Assembly (NCBI GenBank): GCA_002104895.1
Contig: MCFG01000126.1
Span: 1-64,000, forward strand
Reading direction: 5' to 3'
Source of the DNA: Anaeromyces robustus
Taxonomy: Eukaryota > Neocallimastigomycota > Neocallimastigomycetes > Neocallimastigales > Neocallimastigaceae
DNA: 64,000 bases
In this document: positions 37,675 to 48,258 of the stretch, piece after piece
Layout: each line of letters opens with the position of its first letter
Numbering within the stretch: position 1 is the stretch's first letter
Made by a program: the position numbers and the translations under genes
The notes under the pieces: generated by a model
What the model was told of the DNA's origin: nothing
The model's database searches: none
What the model saw: the letters and a program-made list of their open reading frames with translations, nothing else

Positions 37675-38568
37675 ATGAACATGCTTTTTAAAGAATTAAA
37701 AAACGGTGTTAAAGTACCTATGATTGGATTTGGAGTTTACCAAATTCCATTAGAAGATACTAAAAGATGTGTTTTAGATGCTATTAAGGCTGGATATAGA
37801 CATATTGATACCGCTCAAAGCTATTTTAACGAAGAAGGTGTAGGAGATGCTATTGTTGAATGTGGTCTTCCTAGAGAAGAATTATTTATTACTTCAAAAG
37901 TATGGCTTGAACATTATGGTTACGAAGCTACCAAAGAATCTGTATTAGAATCTTTAAGAAAATTAAAAACAGAATATATCGATTTAATGCTTTTACATCA
38001 ACCTTTTAATGATGTTTATGGTTCTTATAGAGCTTTAATTGATTTATACAAAGATGGTAAAATTAAAGCTATTGGTGTTTCTAATTTCTCTCCAGATAGA
38101 TTAGTGGATATTGCTTCATTTAATGAAATTCCACCAATGGTTAATCAAGTAGAAACTAATCCATTTAATCAACAAACTGAAGCCCAAAAATGGAATGAAA
38201 AATATGGATGTGCTTTAGAAGCATGGGCTCCATTTGGTGAAGGTAGAAAAGATATCTTTACTAACGAAACATTAAAATCTATTGGAGATAAATATGGTAA
38301 AAGTAATGCACAAGTTATTGTAAGATGGCTTCTTCAAAGAGGAGTTATTGTATTAGCAAAATCAGTACATTTTGAAAGAATGCAACAAAATATTGATGTC
38401 TTTGATTTTGAATTAACTGATGAAGATATGAAACTTATTGCTTCTCTGGATGATACTAATAGTTTATTCTTTTCTCATACTGATCCAAATATGGTTGAAT
38501 GGTTTGTTAAAATGGTACAAGAAAGAAAGAAAAATAAAGTTGCCTCAAAAGAGAAAAAAAATTGGTAA
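37675..38568 (+). CDS. NADP-dependent aldo/keto reductase, bacterial type (297 aa)
   Basis: A complete single-exon AKR of normal family length. The catalytic tetrad is visible: Asp45 (GYRHIDTAQSY), Tyr50, Lys75 (ITSKVW) and His108 (LMLLHQP). IKAIGVSNFSPDRL (about 139-152) is the second family signature, and VLAKSVHFERMQQN carries the Lys-Ser that binds the NADPH 2'-phosphate. It reduces aldehydes or keto sugars in the cytoplasm; the nearest subgroup by eye is 2,5-diketo-gluconate reductase/YtbE-like proteins of Firmicutes and Bacteroidetes. Lack of introns, higher GC than its neighbours and the bacterial subgroup suggest transfer from gut bacteria. The C-terminus adds a Lys-rich tail. ATG at 37675 follows an (AAACA)n leader; Met3 is an alternative start. 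Confidence 0.95.
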   Translation: MNMLFKELKNGVKVPMIGFGVYQIPLEDTKRCVLDAIKAGYRHIDTAQSYFNEEGVGDAIVECGLPREELFITSKVWLEHYGYEATKESVLESLRKLKTEYIDLMLLHQPFNDVYGSYRALIDLYKDGKIKAIGVSNFSPDRLVDIASFNEIPPMVNQVETNPFNQQTEAQKWNEKYGCALEAWAPFGEGRKDIFTNETLKSIGDKYGKSNAQVIVRWLLQRGVIVLAKSVHFERMQQNIDVFDFELTDEDMKLIASLDDTNSLFFSHTDPNMVEWFVKMVQERKKNKVASKEKKNW

Positions 38569-39207
38569 TTAATTAATGATTAAATAAAAAAAAAAAGGAA
38601 AATAAAAAAACCTAATAATAATTGAAAATAAAAATCAAAAAGAAAAAAAAAAAAAAAAAAAATAGAAAAATAATAAACGTTTATTACACATGACATACCG
38701 ATTTTGGTTCCATTAATAAAATCAGCTTCATTTATGTATATATAATTTTATGTATATAATTTTTTTTATCTACTTTTTTTTTTATTTACATTTTTAAAAA
38801 ACATATATATATTTATAGGTTTTTACTTTATATATATATATAAGTTTTCATACATATATAAATAACCAACGATGTAATTGGAATATAATCATTCTTTTTT
38901 ATAGTCATACAATTTTTGTTTAACTTTATTATAAAAATAAGTTATATAATATTGTATGTAGTTTTTTTTTTTTTTTAAAAAAGCATTATTATATAGTAAT
39001 ATTTTATTATAATATGGTATAAATGAAAATGAAATATTATATAAAATATAAATTTTAAAATTCTCTAAATAAATTGATATATAAAAAATAAATAAATATA
39101 AAATAAACTTCATTTATTTAGTTACATATAATCACAAAACAGAAAATATTTAAAATTGTAATAATAAAAAATAATAATAAAAATAATAATAAAAATATGA
39201 TAAAAAT

Positions 39208-39414
39208 AATAAAATTTTTCAAGATAATTTTTCATTAAATAAATATTAAAAAATTTGTAGTTTTGGTGACAATAAATGTATAAAAATATAAAATACATAG
39301 GTAGACTAACAATAAAAATAGGATAAAAATAATAAAATTTTCTAGGTAATAAAATTTTCAAGATAATTTTTTCATTAAATAAATATTAAAAAGTTTATAG
39401 TTTTGGTGACAATA
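39208..39414. repeat. 69-bp direct repeat, period 138 bp
   Basis: AGATAATTTTTCATTAAATA to TAGTTTTGGTGACAATAAAT occurs at about 39220-39276 and 39360-39414. The intervening block contains a partial copy of the motif's start. Open frames here are AT-only shadows. Confidence 0.75.
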
Positions 39415-39899
39415 AATAATTATAATTATATAAATAAGCAGAAAAAAATAATAAAAATAAATAAATTTTATTTATTTTAAATATTTATTTACTTATACTA
39501 TACTTATTTATTTACTTTTAACAATAAAATTGGAATTAACATTTATGAAATATTTTTTTCAATTTAAGAAAATATTTATATTTAAAAGTTGAATATTTTA
39601 TTTTATATTATTTTTATATTTTAATATAAAATGGTTTAAATTAATTTAAATAACTTTCAATAAAGTTTTTTATATTTTTTTTTATTTTAATTATTTTTTG
39701 TTCCATAATTAAAATATTTAAAATCATTTCGAAAATTTCAAAATTTTCATATAAATAAATATTTATTTACTTATTTATTTAGAGTTTGTTTTTTTTTTTT
39801 TTTTTACTTTTATTTTATTTTTATTTAAATTTTTATTTCTTTAATTTATTTTTTAATTTTATTAAAATTTATTTTTATATTTATATTTCTTATTCGATT

Positions 39900-39990
39900 A
39901 ATATGTTTTATGTTTTATGTTTTATGCTTTATGTTTTATGTTATATGTTTTTTTTTTATGTTTTTATGTTTTTATGTTTTTAGGTTTTGT
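39900..39990. repeat. (TTTTATG)n minisatellite
   Basis: Seven-base units ATGTTTT repeat about ten times with drift to TATGTTTTTATG. A frame translating it (MFYVLCFMLYVLC) is an artefact of the repeat. Confidence 0.85.
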
Positions 39991-40031
39991 ACTTTATATT
40001 TTTTTTTTAATTAAAATTTTAATAATTATTT

Positions 40032-40589
40032 TTAAAAGAATAAATATAGAATTAAATTTAATAGGAGTATATAACTCAAGTGTGTTAAATTGAATTTAGT
40101 TTCAATTCCCGAAGTTTTTGAATTTTTTGTTGGACTTGTTGGACTTATTACAACAGTTGAATTGTTTGTTTCATCTATACTTACTGAAAGATTTTCTTTA
40201 TTACATGAAATTACATACTTTTTTTCTTTAACTTTTGGAACTAACTTTTTAGAAAGGTAAGATTGAAGTACAGTAATATCATCATTAATATGGGCAACAA
40301 CATTAACATATGGTGAATCAAAATCTTTCATCATTAAAATTAATTCTCTTGATTTTTCTTTTTCTTCTTCATAATCTTTTTCTATTTCTTCAAAAGCTTC
40401 TTGGTCTTCATAGGTATCCTTATTATCAATAATTAAAGTATGAATTTCTTCAACAATTTTACTAAGGTCAGATTCAGTATTATTTACAGTAACAATATAA
40501 AAATCATCAGCTGGTTCTTTTTTCTTAGCGGCGTAAACTACACTTATTAAAAGTGTTATTACACATAACAAAACATTAAATAATTTCAT
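40032..40589 (-). CDS. Small secreted, probably GPI-anchored protein, perhaps inhibitor-I9-like
   Basis: 185 residues. Residues 1-20 (MKLFNVLLCVITLLISVVYA) are a signal peptide. The middle (about 30-155) is acidic and begins DDFYIVTVNN; it also carries VNVVAHINDDITVLQSYLSK and PKVKEKKYVISC. That layout recalls the inhibitor-I9 prodomains of gut-fungal subtilisins, but no protease domain follows. A Ser/Thr/Asn-rich stretch (NNSTVVISPTSPTKNSKTSG) precedes a C-terminal hydrophobic end (LSYILLLNLILYLFF), the classic GPI-anchor signal. One N-glycosylation-type site sits at NNST and another at NLT. Likely sits on the outer membrane face or wall. Assignment to I9 is tentative; otherwise unknown. Confidence 0.8.
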   Translation of the reverse strand: MKLFNVLLCVITLLISVVYAAKKKEPADDFYIVTVNNTESDLSKIVEEIHTLIIDNKDTYEDQEAFEEIEKDYEEEKEKSRELILMMKDFDSPYVNVVAHINDDITVLQSYLSKKLVPKVKEKKYVISCNKENLSVSIDETNNSTVVISPTSPTKNSKTSGIETKFNLTHLSYILLLNLILYLFF

Positions 40590-43127
40590 TTTTATATTTT
40601 TTTAATTCTTACTTTTTATTATTTTTTTAAATGAAAAAAAAAAAGAAAAACTTTATATATTATTATTTATTTATTTCTTTTTATTTAAGAATTTTTGTTA
40701 TTATTTACTCTTTTAAATAATTTTAAAATTTAAAAATTTATTATTTAATATTTATTTATTTATTTACTTATTATTTATTATTTATAATTATTTAAATTAA
40801 AAACATTTATAAAATATATAATTATTATATATATAATATAAATATATATTTCTTTTTATTTAATACTGATAATACTGATGACTTTATTTATTGTATTACT
40901 TTTAATAAAAAGAAATAATTTTTTAAGAATATATAATATTGTCTTTCTTTAAATAATAAAAAAAAAAAAAATCCAATATTTGATTTATATTAAAAGGGTT
41001 TTTTTTTTTTTTTTTGTATAACTCTTTATTTCTACTAAAGATGGAAATTCAGTTTTATGTTAATATATCACAAAATTTTTAACATATATTATTAATATAT
41101 TTTAATAAATTAATTACAATTTAACTATTAAATTTATGTAATATAATTAATAAATTAAATATAATTTAATTAATAAATAAATGAATATAATATAATATAA
41201 TATAATATAATATAATATAATATAATATAATATATAATGTATAAAAATATAAAAATGTATTACAGTTTTGTAATTTTTTTTTATTTCTTTTTTTTTAAAA
41301 AAAAAAAAAAAAAAAAACAATTTTTAAAGTGTTTATTTATTTACTTTGTGTTTTTGTAAATTATCTAAAGATCATATGACAATCATATGTATGGTTGGAA
41401 TACCGATTCGGCGTCGAAACCCATTTTAAATATATTTTTTTTAAATTTCTGTTAATTTAAATAATCATTTAGATTTATGAACGCTTAGCATCACGTGCTA
41501 AGCTCATATTTTTATTCATTATAACACTTAAAAAATAAAATAAAAAATATTAAAAAAAATATTAAATAAATAAAAAAAAAAAACGAATTTCTTTTAGCTT
41601 TTAAAAATTATAATTTTTTTTAACATTTATTTTTGTTATTGTTTAAATTTATTTAAAGAAGATTCAATTAATGTAAACAATATTCTTCTTTAAATAAAAA
41701 TTAAATATAATATAATACATATAAATAATTATAAAAGTATATATTATAATATATAGTTTATATTTTTGGATGTAGTGTTATAAATAACATATTTTTAAAA
41801 ATTCATTATTAGACAACATTTTTTACTTCATTCTTTCTTCTTTTTAAGTAATAAACAAAACTTTATTAATAATATAAATTACTTTATATATAGAACAAAT
41901 AATAAGAATTAACCTTTTTTTTTTGAAAAACAAATAATTTTTTGTACTACCTCCAAAAAGTATACTCAATAGAATAAATTAATATACCAAAGTCTCTATA
42001 TTTTATATAAGAGGTATTCATTATTTTTTTTTTTGTTTTGTTTTAATCTGTTCCATATTTATTTAAATGCTCAATTATATTATCATCTTTACTTTTACTT
42101 GTGTAATATAATAGTTTTTCATTATTTTATTCCTGTTTTATTTATATATATGTTATATTATGTTTATTTAAAAATTTATTATATTTTGCATTCCAAATTT
42201 TAATAAAGAATTTTCTTAATCTTTTTATTTATTTATTGCATTTTCTATATTTACAAATTTTTCATATCCATATTTAAAATGGTTTAACTAGTAAGAATTC
42301 ACCTTCTTCAATCATTTAATGTATTTATCATTATTTTTTAATTAAAAAATAAAAATATAAATATAAATATAAATATAATATAAATATAAATATAAATATA
42401 AATATAAATATAAATATAAATATAAACATAAAGATATAATTATAAAAAAACTCTAAATATTTTATTAATTCATTTTAATAATTATTGGTTTAAAATTTAT
42501 AAAAAAAAATTTAAAATTAACTTTTTTTTTTTGTGGTACAAAATAAATTTTTATCAATATTATTTTTTTTTTTTATCTATTCTTTTTCCTTTTTCTTTGA
42601 ATTTTTATTATTATAAATTTCTAAGTATTTTATTTAGAGATAATAAAATATTATTTTATAATTATTTATATTAAAAAAAATTATTTTAACATATTTTTAT
42701 TTTCAGTTTTTCAGTTTTTCATATTTTAAATCCTTTAAAAATAAATTAATTAATACATAAAATATTTATGTTTAATTAATTATTATAATATTTAATTTCT
42801 TCAATAATATATAGATTTTTAAAAAGATAAATTCAGCATTATTCATATCAAAAAATTTTTAAACCAAACCTATCTAATTTAATAGAATCACTTTTTTTTT
42901 CCATTAAATTATAGTTACTCTATTTTTTTATTTTTTTATAATTTTTTATGACAATTAGAAATACTTCATCTTGTATTAATATTTTTCATTTTCTGTATTT
43001 TTATAATATAGAACAATTAAAGACTTTGTAATAGTAATAAAAGAATTACTCATATTAGAAATATATCTATATTTATATTATATAGAAATAAATTCATTTT
43101 AATTAATTATTTTGATATTATTATCAA

Positions 43128-43179
<52 letters not shown>

Positions 43180-43743
43180 ATACTTTTTTAATTAATATAT
43201 AAATATGTATATATTATAAAAATAAATGGACATATGAATAAATAATTAAATAAATTATTAATTATTAAAAATATAATTTATAATTTAATATAATAGGAAA
43301 TAAATAAAATTTAATTATTAAATAGAAAAATTAATCTTTTAACATTTTTTAATTATTTATATTTTTTATTAATATATATATATATAGTAATAATTTATTT
43401 TTATAATTAATTTATTAAAATCATTAATTATAATAAGTTAAGATTGTTTTAAAAATATTAAAAAAATTAAAATTAAAATAGTAAAAAAAAAAAGAAAAAA
43501 AAAAAAGTAAAAAATAATAAAAAAATAAAAAGTAAAAAAAAAAAAAGTAAAATAAAATAAAATAGAAATAAAATAAAAAGTGTGATAAATAACTGTTATA
43601 TATTAATATAAAACTATATATTTTATTTTAAAATTTTTTAAATCTTATTAATTAATTTATAAATATATTATATTTTAAAATTATTTATTTTATATATTAA
43701 AATATACATTTTTCTTTTAATTTTTATTTTATTTTATTTTATT
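40590..43743. other. AT-rich intergenic stretch
   Basis: (TATAA)n at about 41185-41235, (ATAAAT)n at about 42355-42430 and (ATT)n at about 43130-43172. The one non-repetitive island is at 41365-41505. No gene seen. Confidence 0.6.
41365..41505. other. GC-richer island with hairpin; candidate non-coding RNA or element remnant
   Basis: Within AT-only DNA this island carries GGAATACCGATTCGGCGTCG and, 70 bases on, the hairpin GCTTAGCA-TCACG-TGCTAAGC (41483-41503, 8-bp perfect stem). CCGATTCGG is itself palindromic. GCGTCGAAACC at 41411-41421 matches 8 of 11 bases of the pol III B-box consensus, and a run of eight T follows. No open frame crosses it and no tRNA cloverleaf could be drawn. Confidence 0.35.
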
Positions 43744-46700
43744 ATGAATAGAATTGAAATAAAAAAGGATTATATAATTAATTTATTGAATAATATAGAG
43801 AATGATGTCAATGATAATTTTACAATTTTTAAAAAATATATTATAGATAACAATATAAATTTGAAAGAATTTAATAATAATGACTTTGATATATTAATTT
43901 ATTCAATTGAAATTAAAGCAGATAATGAAATTATAAAATTCATTATCCATCACTGTCAATATGATACCTTTAATTATACTTTTAATGTAACTGAGAAATA
44001 TAAAAAGTTATTTAATAATTATTTTTATCTCAATATTAAATATAAAGTTCCACTCTTTTCAGCAATTTTTACAGAAAATTATGAAATTGCCAATTTATTA
44101 ATAGAAAATAATGCTGATATTAATTATATAACTAAAAATCAAAAAAATGTAGCAACCTATTTATATGATTCTTATGGTTATATTTATAATTCACAATTAA
44201 AGTTTATAATTAATAAAGGATTTAACAAAAAAGGTTTCAAAACAAATTTAATAAATAATATTATTAAAGATAATTATAATAACGGTTTATTAAGTCCAAT
44301 ATTTCAATATTGTATTTATGATAATGATTTTATATTAAATATATTATCAATTTACAAAAACGGTAAAAAACTCTCAAAAAAGCAATTAGATAATTTAATT
44401 AGAAATGAAAAAGGAAAAATTAATATAAATAAAAATATGTATAATAATGCCGTTGGACATAAAAGAAAAAATTACTATGCTGTATTATTACTTTTAAAAT
44501 ATGACTGTGATGAACCAAGTCAAATATTAAATAAAATTCATAGTTATGGATTATTAGATATTGCAATAAAGGACGTTAAATATACTCTCATGGCAGAAAT
44601 TATGGAACGTGAATTATTAAGTTTTGAAAGTTCTAACCTGGAAAATCTTTTTATAAAAGAAAAGAGTAATAATGATGTTAAATTTGTTTTAATATTATTA
44701 TTAGAACAATTCTTTAGAAAACATTTTGATAATGTTCAAAATTCCAAACATGAAAAGATTTCTTTAGCAGCTAGTAAAGTGAATAATATAAATGTTATGT
44801 CATTACTTTTAAATTCATTAATTAATGAATCAATAACATTAAATAATAAATTAAAATTAATGACCGATGAACCTCCAGAATTCATGAAATTTCTAAGAAT
44901 ATTAATATGTGATATGATGCCGGTGAAAGAGAAATTAAATTATATTTCTGAAGAAGGTTATTCTATAATTGATAAATTAAAATTGAAATATATTGAATTA
45001 CAAAATCTTGATATCAGTCATTGGAATGTTCATAAAATAAAATCTTTTGATACTCAATATCTATCACTTTTAATAAATATTGCAATTAAAACAAATAATA
45101 TATCAATTCTCCAGTTTTTAATAAATAATAAAGAAATAAAATCTAAAATAAATATTAATACTAAAGATAGAAATAATGAATATCCTATTATAACAGCTTT
45201 AAATATTATAACTACAGATGGTTATAATATTAATATTTTTAAATATTTATTAGAACAAGGAGCAAATATTAATGTTAAAAATGATAAAGATATACCATTA
45301 CTAGAATTAGCTATTCGAAATAAAAAATATATAGCAGTTAAATATTTATTAAAACAAAACGTATTATTGAAAAAAATAGCTATAAAATATTTTAATCCTT
45401 ATATTAATTCAATTTATCATCATGATCTAGAAATGGTTAAAACATTAAAAAGAAATCATAAACAAAATAATAATGGAAAAATTAAAAATAAAGAAAATAA
45501 AAATGATAATTTTCCATTAAATAAAACAGTAGATACCAGTGATAATAATAATAATAATATTAATAATAATAATAATAATAATAATGCTAATGCTAATGCT
45601 AATGCTAATGATAATGCTAATGATAATGCTAATGATAATGATACTGATAATGCTAATGATAATAATAATGATAATAATAATAGTAATAATAAATTTTATT
45701 TTACTCTTTTAACCTTTTCTTATTTATTAAATGAACAATCTATTTTGGAATATTTAATAAGTCAAAAGGATATTAATATTAACGAATTAGATAATTATGG
45801 TTATAATATCTTACATTATGCAATATTAAAAGAGGATATAGAATTTATAAAATATTTAATAAAAAATTATTTTATTAATTGTAATTTCAAAAGAAATAAA
45901 AAAGGATATGGTCATTCCGCTCTTGATATTTCAATAAATATTGGAAATAAAGAAATATTCACCATTCTTCTTAATGATGACAATAAATCATTAGAAGTAA
46001 ATATACCCAATGATCAAAAAGAATTACCTATTATTACTTTAATAAAAAGTCCTCTTTTTACTTTAGAAGATAAAATGATTATGTTAGAACTTCTTCTCAA
46101 AAGAGGATCAAATATTAATATTATGGATAAACATGGTAAATCTATTATAGCCTATGCTATTCAAACATCTTATTTACCTCTGGTAAAATTATTTGTTCAT
46201 TATGGTGCTGAAATTGAATTTATTGATGGTTTTAAAAATTCACCTTTATCTTATGCTATAAAAGAAAATTCTATACCAATAGTTGAATTTTTTATTGAAC
46301 ATGGTGCAGACACTAATTTTATTGATATTTATAATGTATCATTATTAGCTTATGCTATACAAGAAAAATCATTACCTTTAGTAAAATGTCTTGTAGATCA
46401 TGGAGCAGATGTTAACTTTATAATTAAAAATATGGATAATGATAAAGATGAAAATATGATAAAATATGCAATTGAATATAGTGAATTACCTATTGTTCAA
46501 TATTTAATTGAATATCATGCTTATGCTGATTTTAAAAGTGAATCTGAATTGTATGAAATTATTGATATCATCTATAATAATAAAAATACAGATATATTTG
46601 AATATTTAATTCAAAATAAAAGTGATATAAGTAATATTACTAGTGGTATTATAGATAGTATTATATGGAGAAATCGATTAGATTTATTAAAAATTTTAGT

Positions 46701-47163
46701 TTCTCAAAATATAAATATTGAATTAAAAGATAAGCATGATTATACCCCATTAATTAATGCTATTGTTTGTAGAAATTTTTCAATTATTAATTACTTATTA
46801 GAAATTGGTGCAGATATACAACCAGTAAATCTTCATATAAAAGTGATCGAAAAAATTATAATTAATAATGATTTTAATATTCTTAAAAATTTAGTAGAAC
46901 ATCATTTAGATATTAATGCTAAAGATGAAGAAGGTAATACCCCATTAATTTATGCTATTAAAAACAGAAATATAGAAATTGTTGAATATTTATTAAAAAT
47001 GGGTGCTAATATTCATTATGTTAAAGATAATGGTGAAACTTTAGAAAATATTAATTGTAATTATAATGCAGAATTTTATTTAGATAAATATAAAAACATT
47101 AAAAAACTTTTATACCAATATCGTTATAATCAATATACCGAATATACCGAAGTAGAAAAATAA
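43744..47163 (+). CDS. Ankyrin-repeat protein, paralogue with shared N-terminal module (1139 aa)
   Basis: Single exon. Residues 1-256 are the shared module (FDILIYSIEIKADNEIIKFI; LSKKQLDNLIRNEKGKINI). A worn version of the HxTFDF repeats follows at about 280-380. Ankyrin repeats run from about 450 to 590. A low-complexity Asn/Asp/Ala insertion (about 598-652, encoded by AAT/GCT/GAT triplets) sits exactly before the block LLTFSYLLNE and GYNILHYAILKEDIEFIKYL. Some ten further ankyrin repeats follow (GADTNF, GADVNF, EGNTPLIYAIKNRNIEIVEY) and the C-terminal cap IKKLLYQYRYNQY ends the protein with an extra YTEYTEVEK tail. No membrane or catalytic domain. It is close kin to the genes at 21490 and 48259. 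Confidence 0.9.
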   Translation: MNRIEIKKDYIINLLNNIENDVNDNFTIFKKYIIDNNINLKEFNNNDFDILIYSIEIKADNEIIKFIIHHCQYDTFNYTFNVTEKYKKLFNNYFYLNIKYKVPLFSAIFTENYEIANLLIENNADINYITKNQKNVATYLYDSYGYIYNSQLKFIINKGFNKKGFKTNLINNIIKDNYNNGLLSPIFQYCIYDNDFILNILSIYKNGKKLSKKQLDNLIRNEKGKININKNMYNNAVGHKRKNYYAVLLLLKYDCDEPSQILNKIHSYGLLDIAIKDVKYTLMAEIMERELLSFESSNLENLFIKEKSNNDVKFVLILLLEQFFRKHFDNVQNSKHEKISLAASKVNNINVMSLLLNSLINESITLNNKLKLMTDEPPEFMKFLRILICDMMPVKEKLNYISEEGYSIIDKLKLKYIELQNLDISHWNVHKIKSFDTQYLSLLINIAIKTNNISILQFLINNKEIKSKININTKDRNNEYPIITALNIITTDGYNINIFKYLLEQGANINVKNDKDIPLLELAIRNKKYIAVKYLLKQNVLLKKIAIKYFNPYINSIYHHDLEMVKTLKRNHKQNNNGKIKNKENKNDNFPLNKTVDTSDNNNNNINNNNNNNNANANANANDNANDNANDNDTDNANDNNNDNNNSNNKFYFTLLTFSYLLNEQSILEYLISQKDININELDNYGYNILHYAILKEDIEFIKYLIKNYFINCNFKRNKKGYGHSALDISINIGNKEIFTILLNDDNKSLEVNIPNDQKELPIITLIKSPLFTLEDKMIMLELLLKRGSNINIMDKHGKSIIAYAIQTSYLPLVKLFVHYGAEIEFIDGFKNSPLSYAIKENSIPIVEFFIEHGADTNFIDIYNVSLLAYAIQEKSLPLVKCLVDHGADVNFIIKNMDNDKDENMIKYAIEYSELPIVQYLIEYHAYADFKSESELYEIIDIIYNNKNTDIFEYLIQNKSDISNITSGIIDSIIWRNRLDLLKILVSQNINIELKDKHDYTPLINAIVCRNFSIINYLLEIGADIQPVNLHIKVIEKIIINNDFNILKNLVEHHLDINAKDEEGNTPLIYAIKNRNIEIVEYLLKMGANIHYVKDNGETLENINCNYNAEFYLDKYKNIKKLLYQYRYNQYTEYTEVEK

Positions 47164-48258
47164 ATATATACATATATATATAAAAAAAAAATTTTTTTTT
47201 CTTCCTTTTTTTTTTTCATATAATATTTTTTAAACCATAAATATTAATAATAATATAAATATATATATAATATTATATAATTAAAATTTGAAAATTTAAA
47301 ATATGTATATATATATATAGTTTTTTTTTTATATTTTTATATTTATCATAGTTTTTATATTTTTCTGTTTATAAGATGGTGATGTATATATATAGTTATA
47401 TTTTTATATGTAAATATATAAATAAATATTTATAACAAAAAAAAAAAAAAACAAAAAAAAACAAATAATAATAATTTATTACATTAACATAAAATAATTA
47501 AAAAAAAAATCAAAATAAAATAAAATAAAAAAAAAAAAAAAAAAAAAAAGCATTATTAATAATAATGATTTATAGAATATAAAAATTTATTTTATGTCTA
47601 TTAGTTTATTGTAGTATTTTTCTTTTTTTTTTTTTTTTTAAAAAAAAAAATAACTATTATGTAATATAATGTTTATAAATATACATTTAAAAATATTATC
47701 AATTAAAATATCATTATAATAATAAAAAAAATAAAATAAAATAAAAAAAAATTTTTTTATATCTTCATTATTATTATTATTTAATTGAAGTTATTTGTAT
47801 GGATTATTTATCATCATATTTAAAAAAAAAATCAATTATGAAAGAGATTAATTGAAGATAGTTTTGTCTCAAATTTAATATAAGACAAAGCTTGTGTAAC
47901 ATAAAATATGAAATATTAAAAAGGTATTATGATTTTTTATTTAATTTAAATGTGTAAAAATTTTAATTAAATATAATAATAAACAATGTTATTTATTTAC
48001 GTAAAGTATAATTAAAAATAATTAAAAATAAAAAAAAAATTTTTTTTAAAATTTACTATTTATATATATATATAAATATTTACAAAAAACAAAATGAATA
48101 AATCATTGAAATGAATTTTCTAAACTTTGTTTATTTGTTTTTATTTTTTATTTTTTTTTTTTTTTAAAAAAATTTGTTATTAATTATTGTTTATTATTAT
48201 TTTTTTTTAATAATTATAATTATATAAATATTGTTTAGCATATGTTGAAAAAATTAAA
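47164..48258. other. Intergenic stretch between two ankyrin genes
   Basis: About 1.1 kb of poly-A/T tracts and TA runs. Nothing gene-like. The two genes are head to tail, so this should hold a terminator and a promoter, but no specific site can be named. Confidence 0.55.

Noticed and set aside
38889-39361. Two minus-strand frames rich in Phe, Tyr and Ile
   Set aside because: They translate AT-only DNA including a direct repeat; composition is that of noise and no domain is visible.
41390-41430. Possible tRNA T-arm (GATTCGGCGTCGAAACCC)
   Set aside because: No acceptor stem, anticodon arm or A box could be paired around it; kept only as a GC-rich island.
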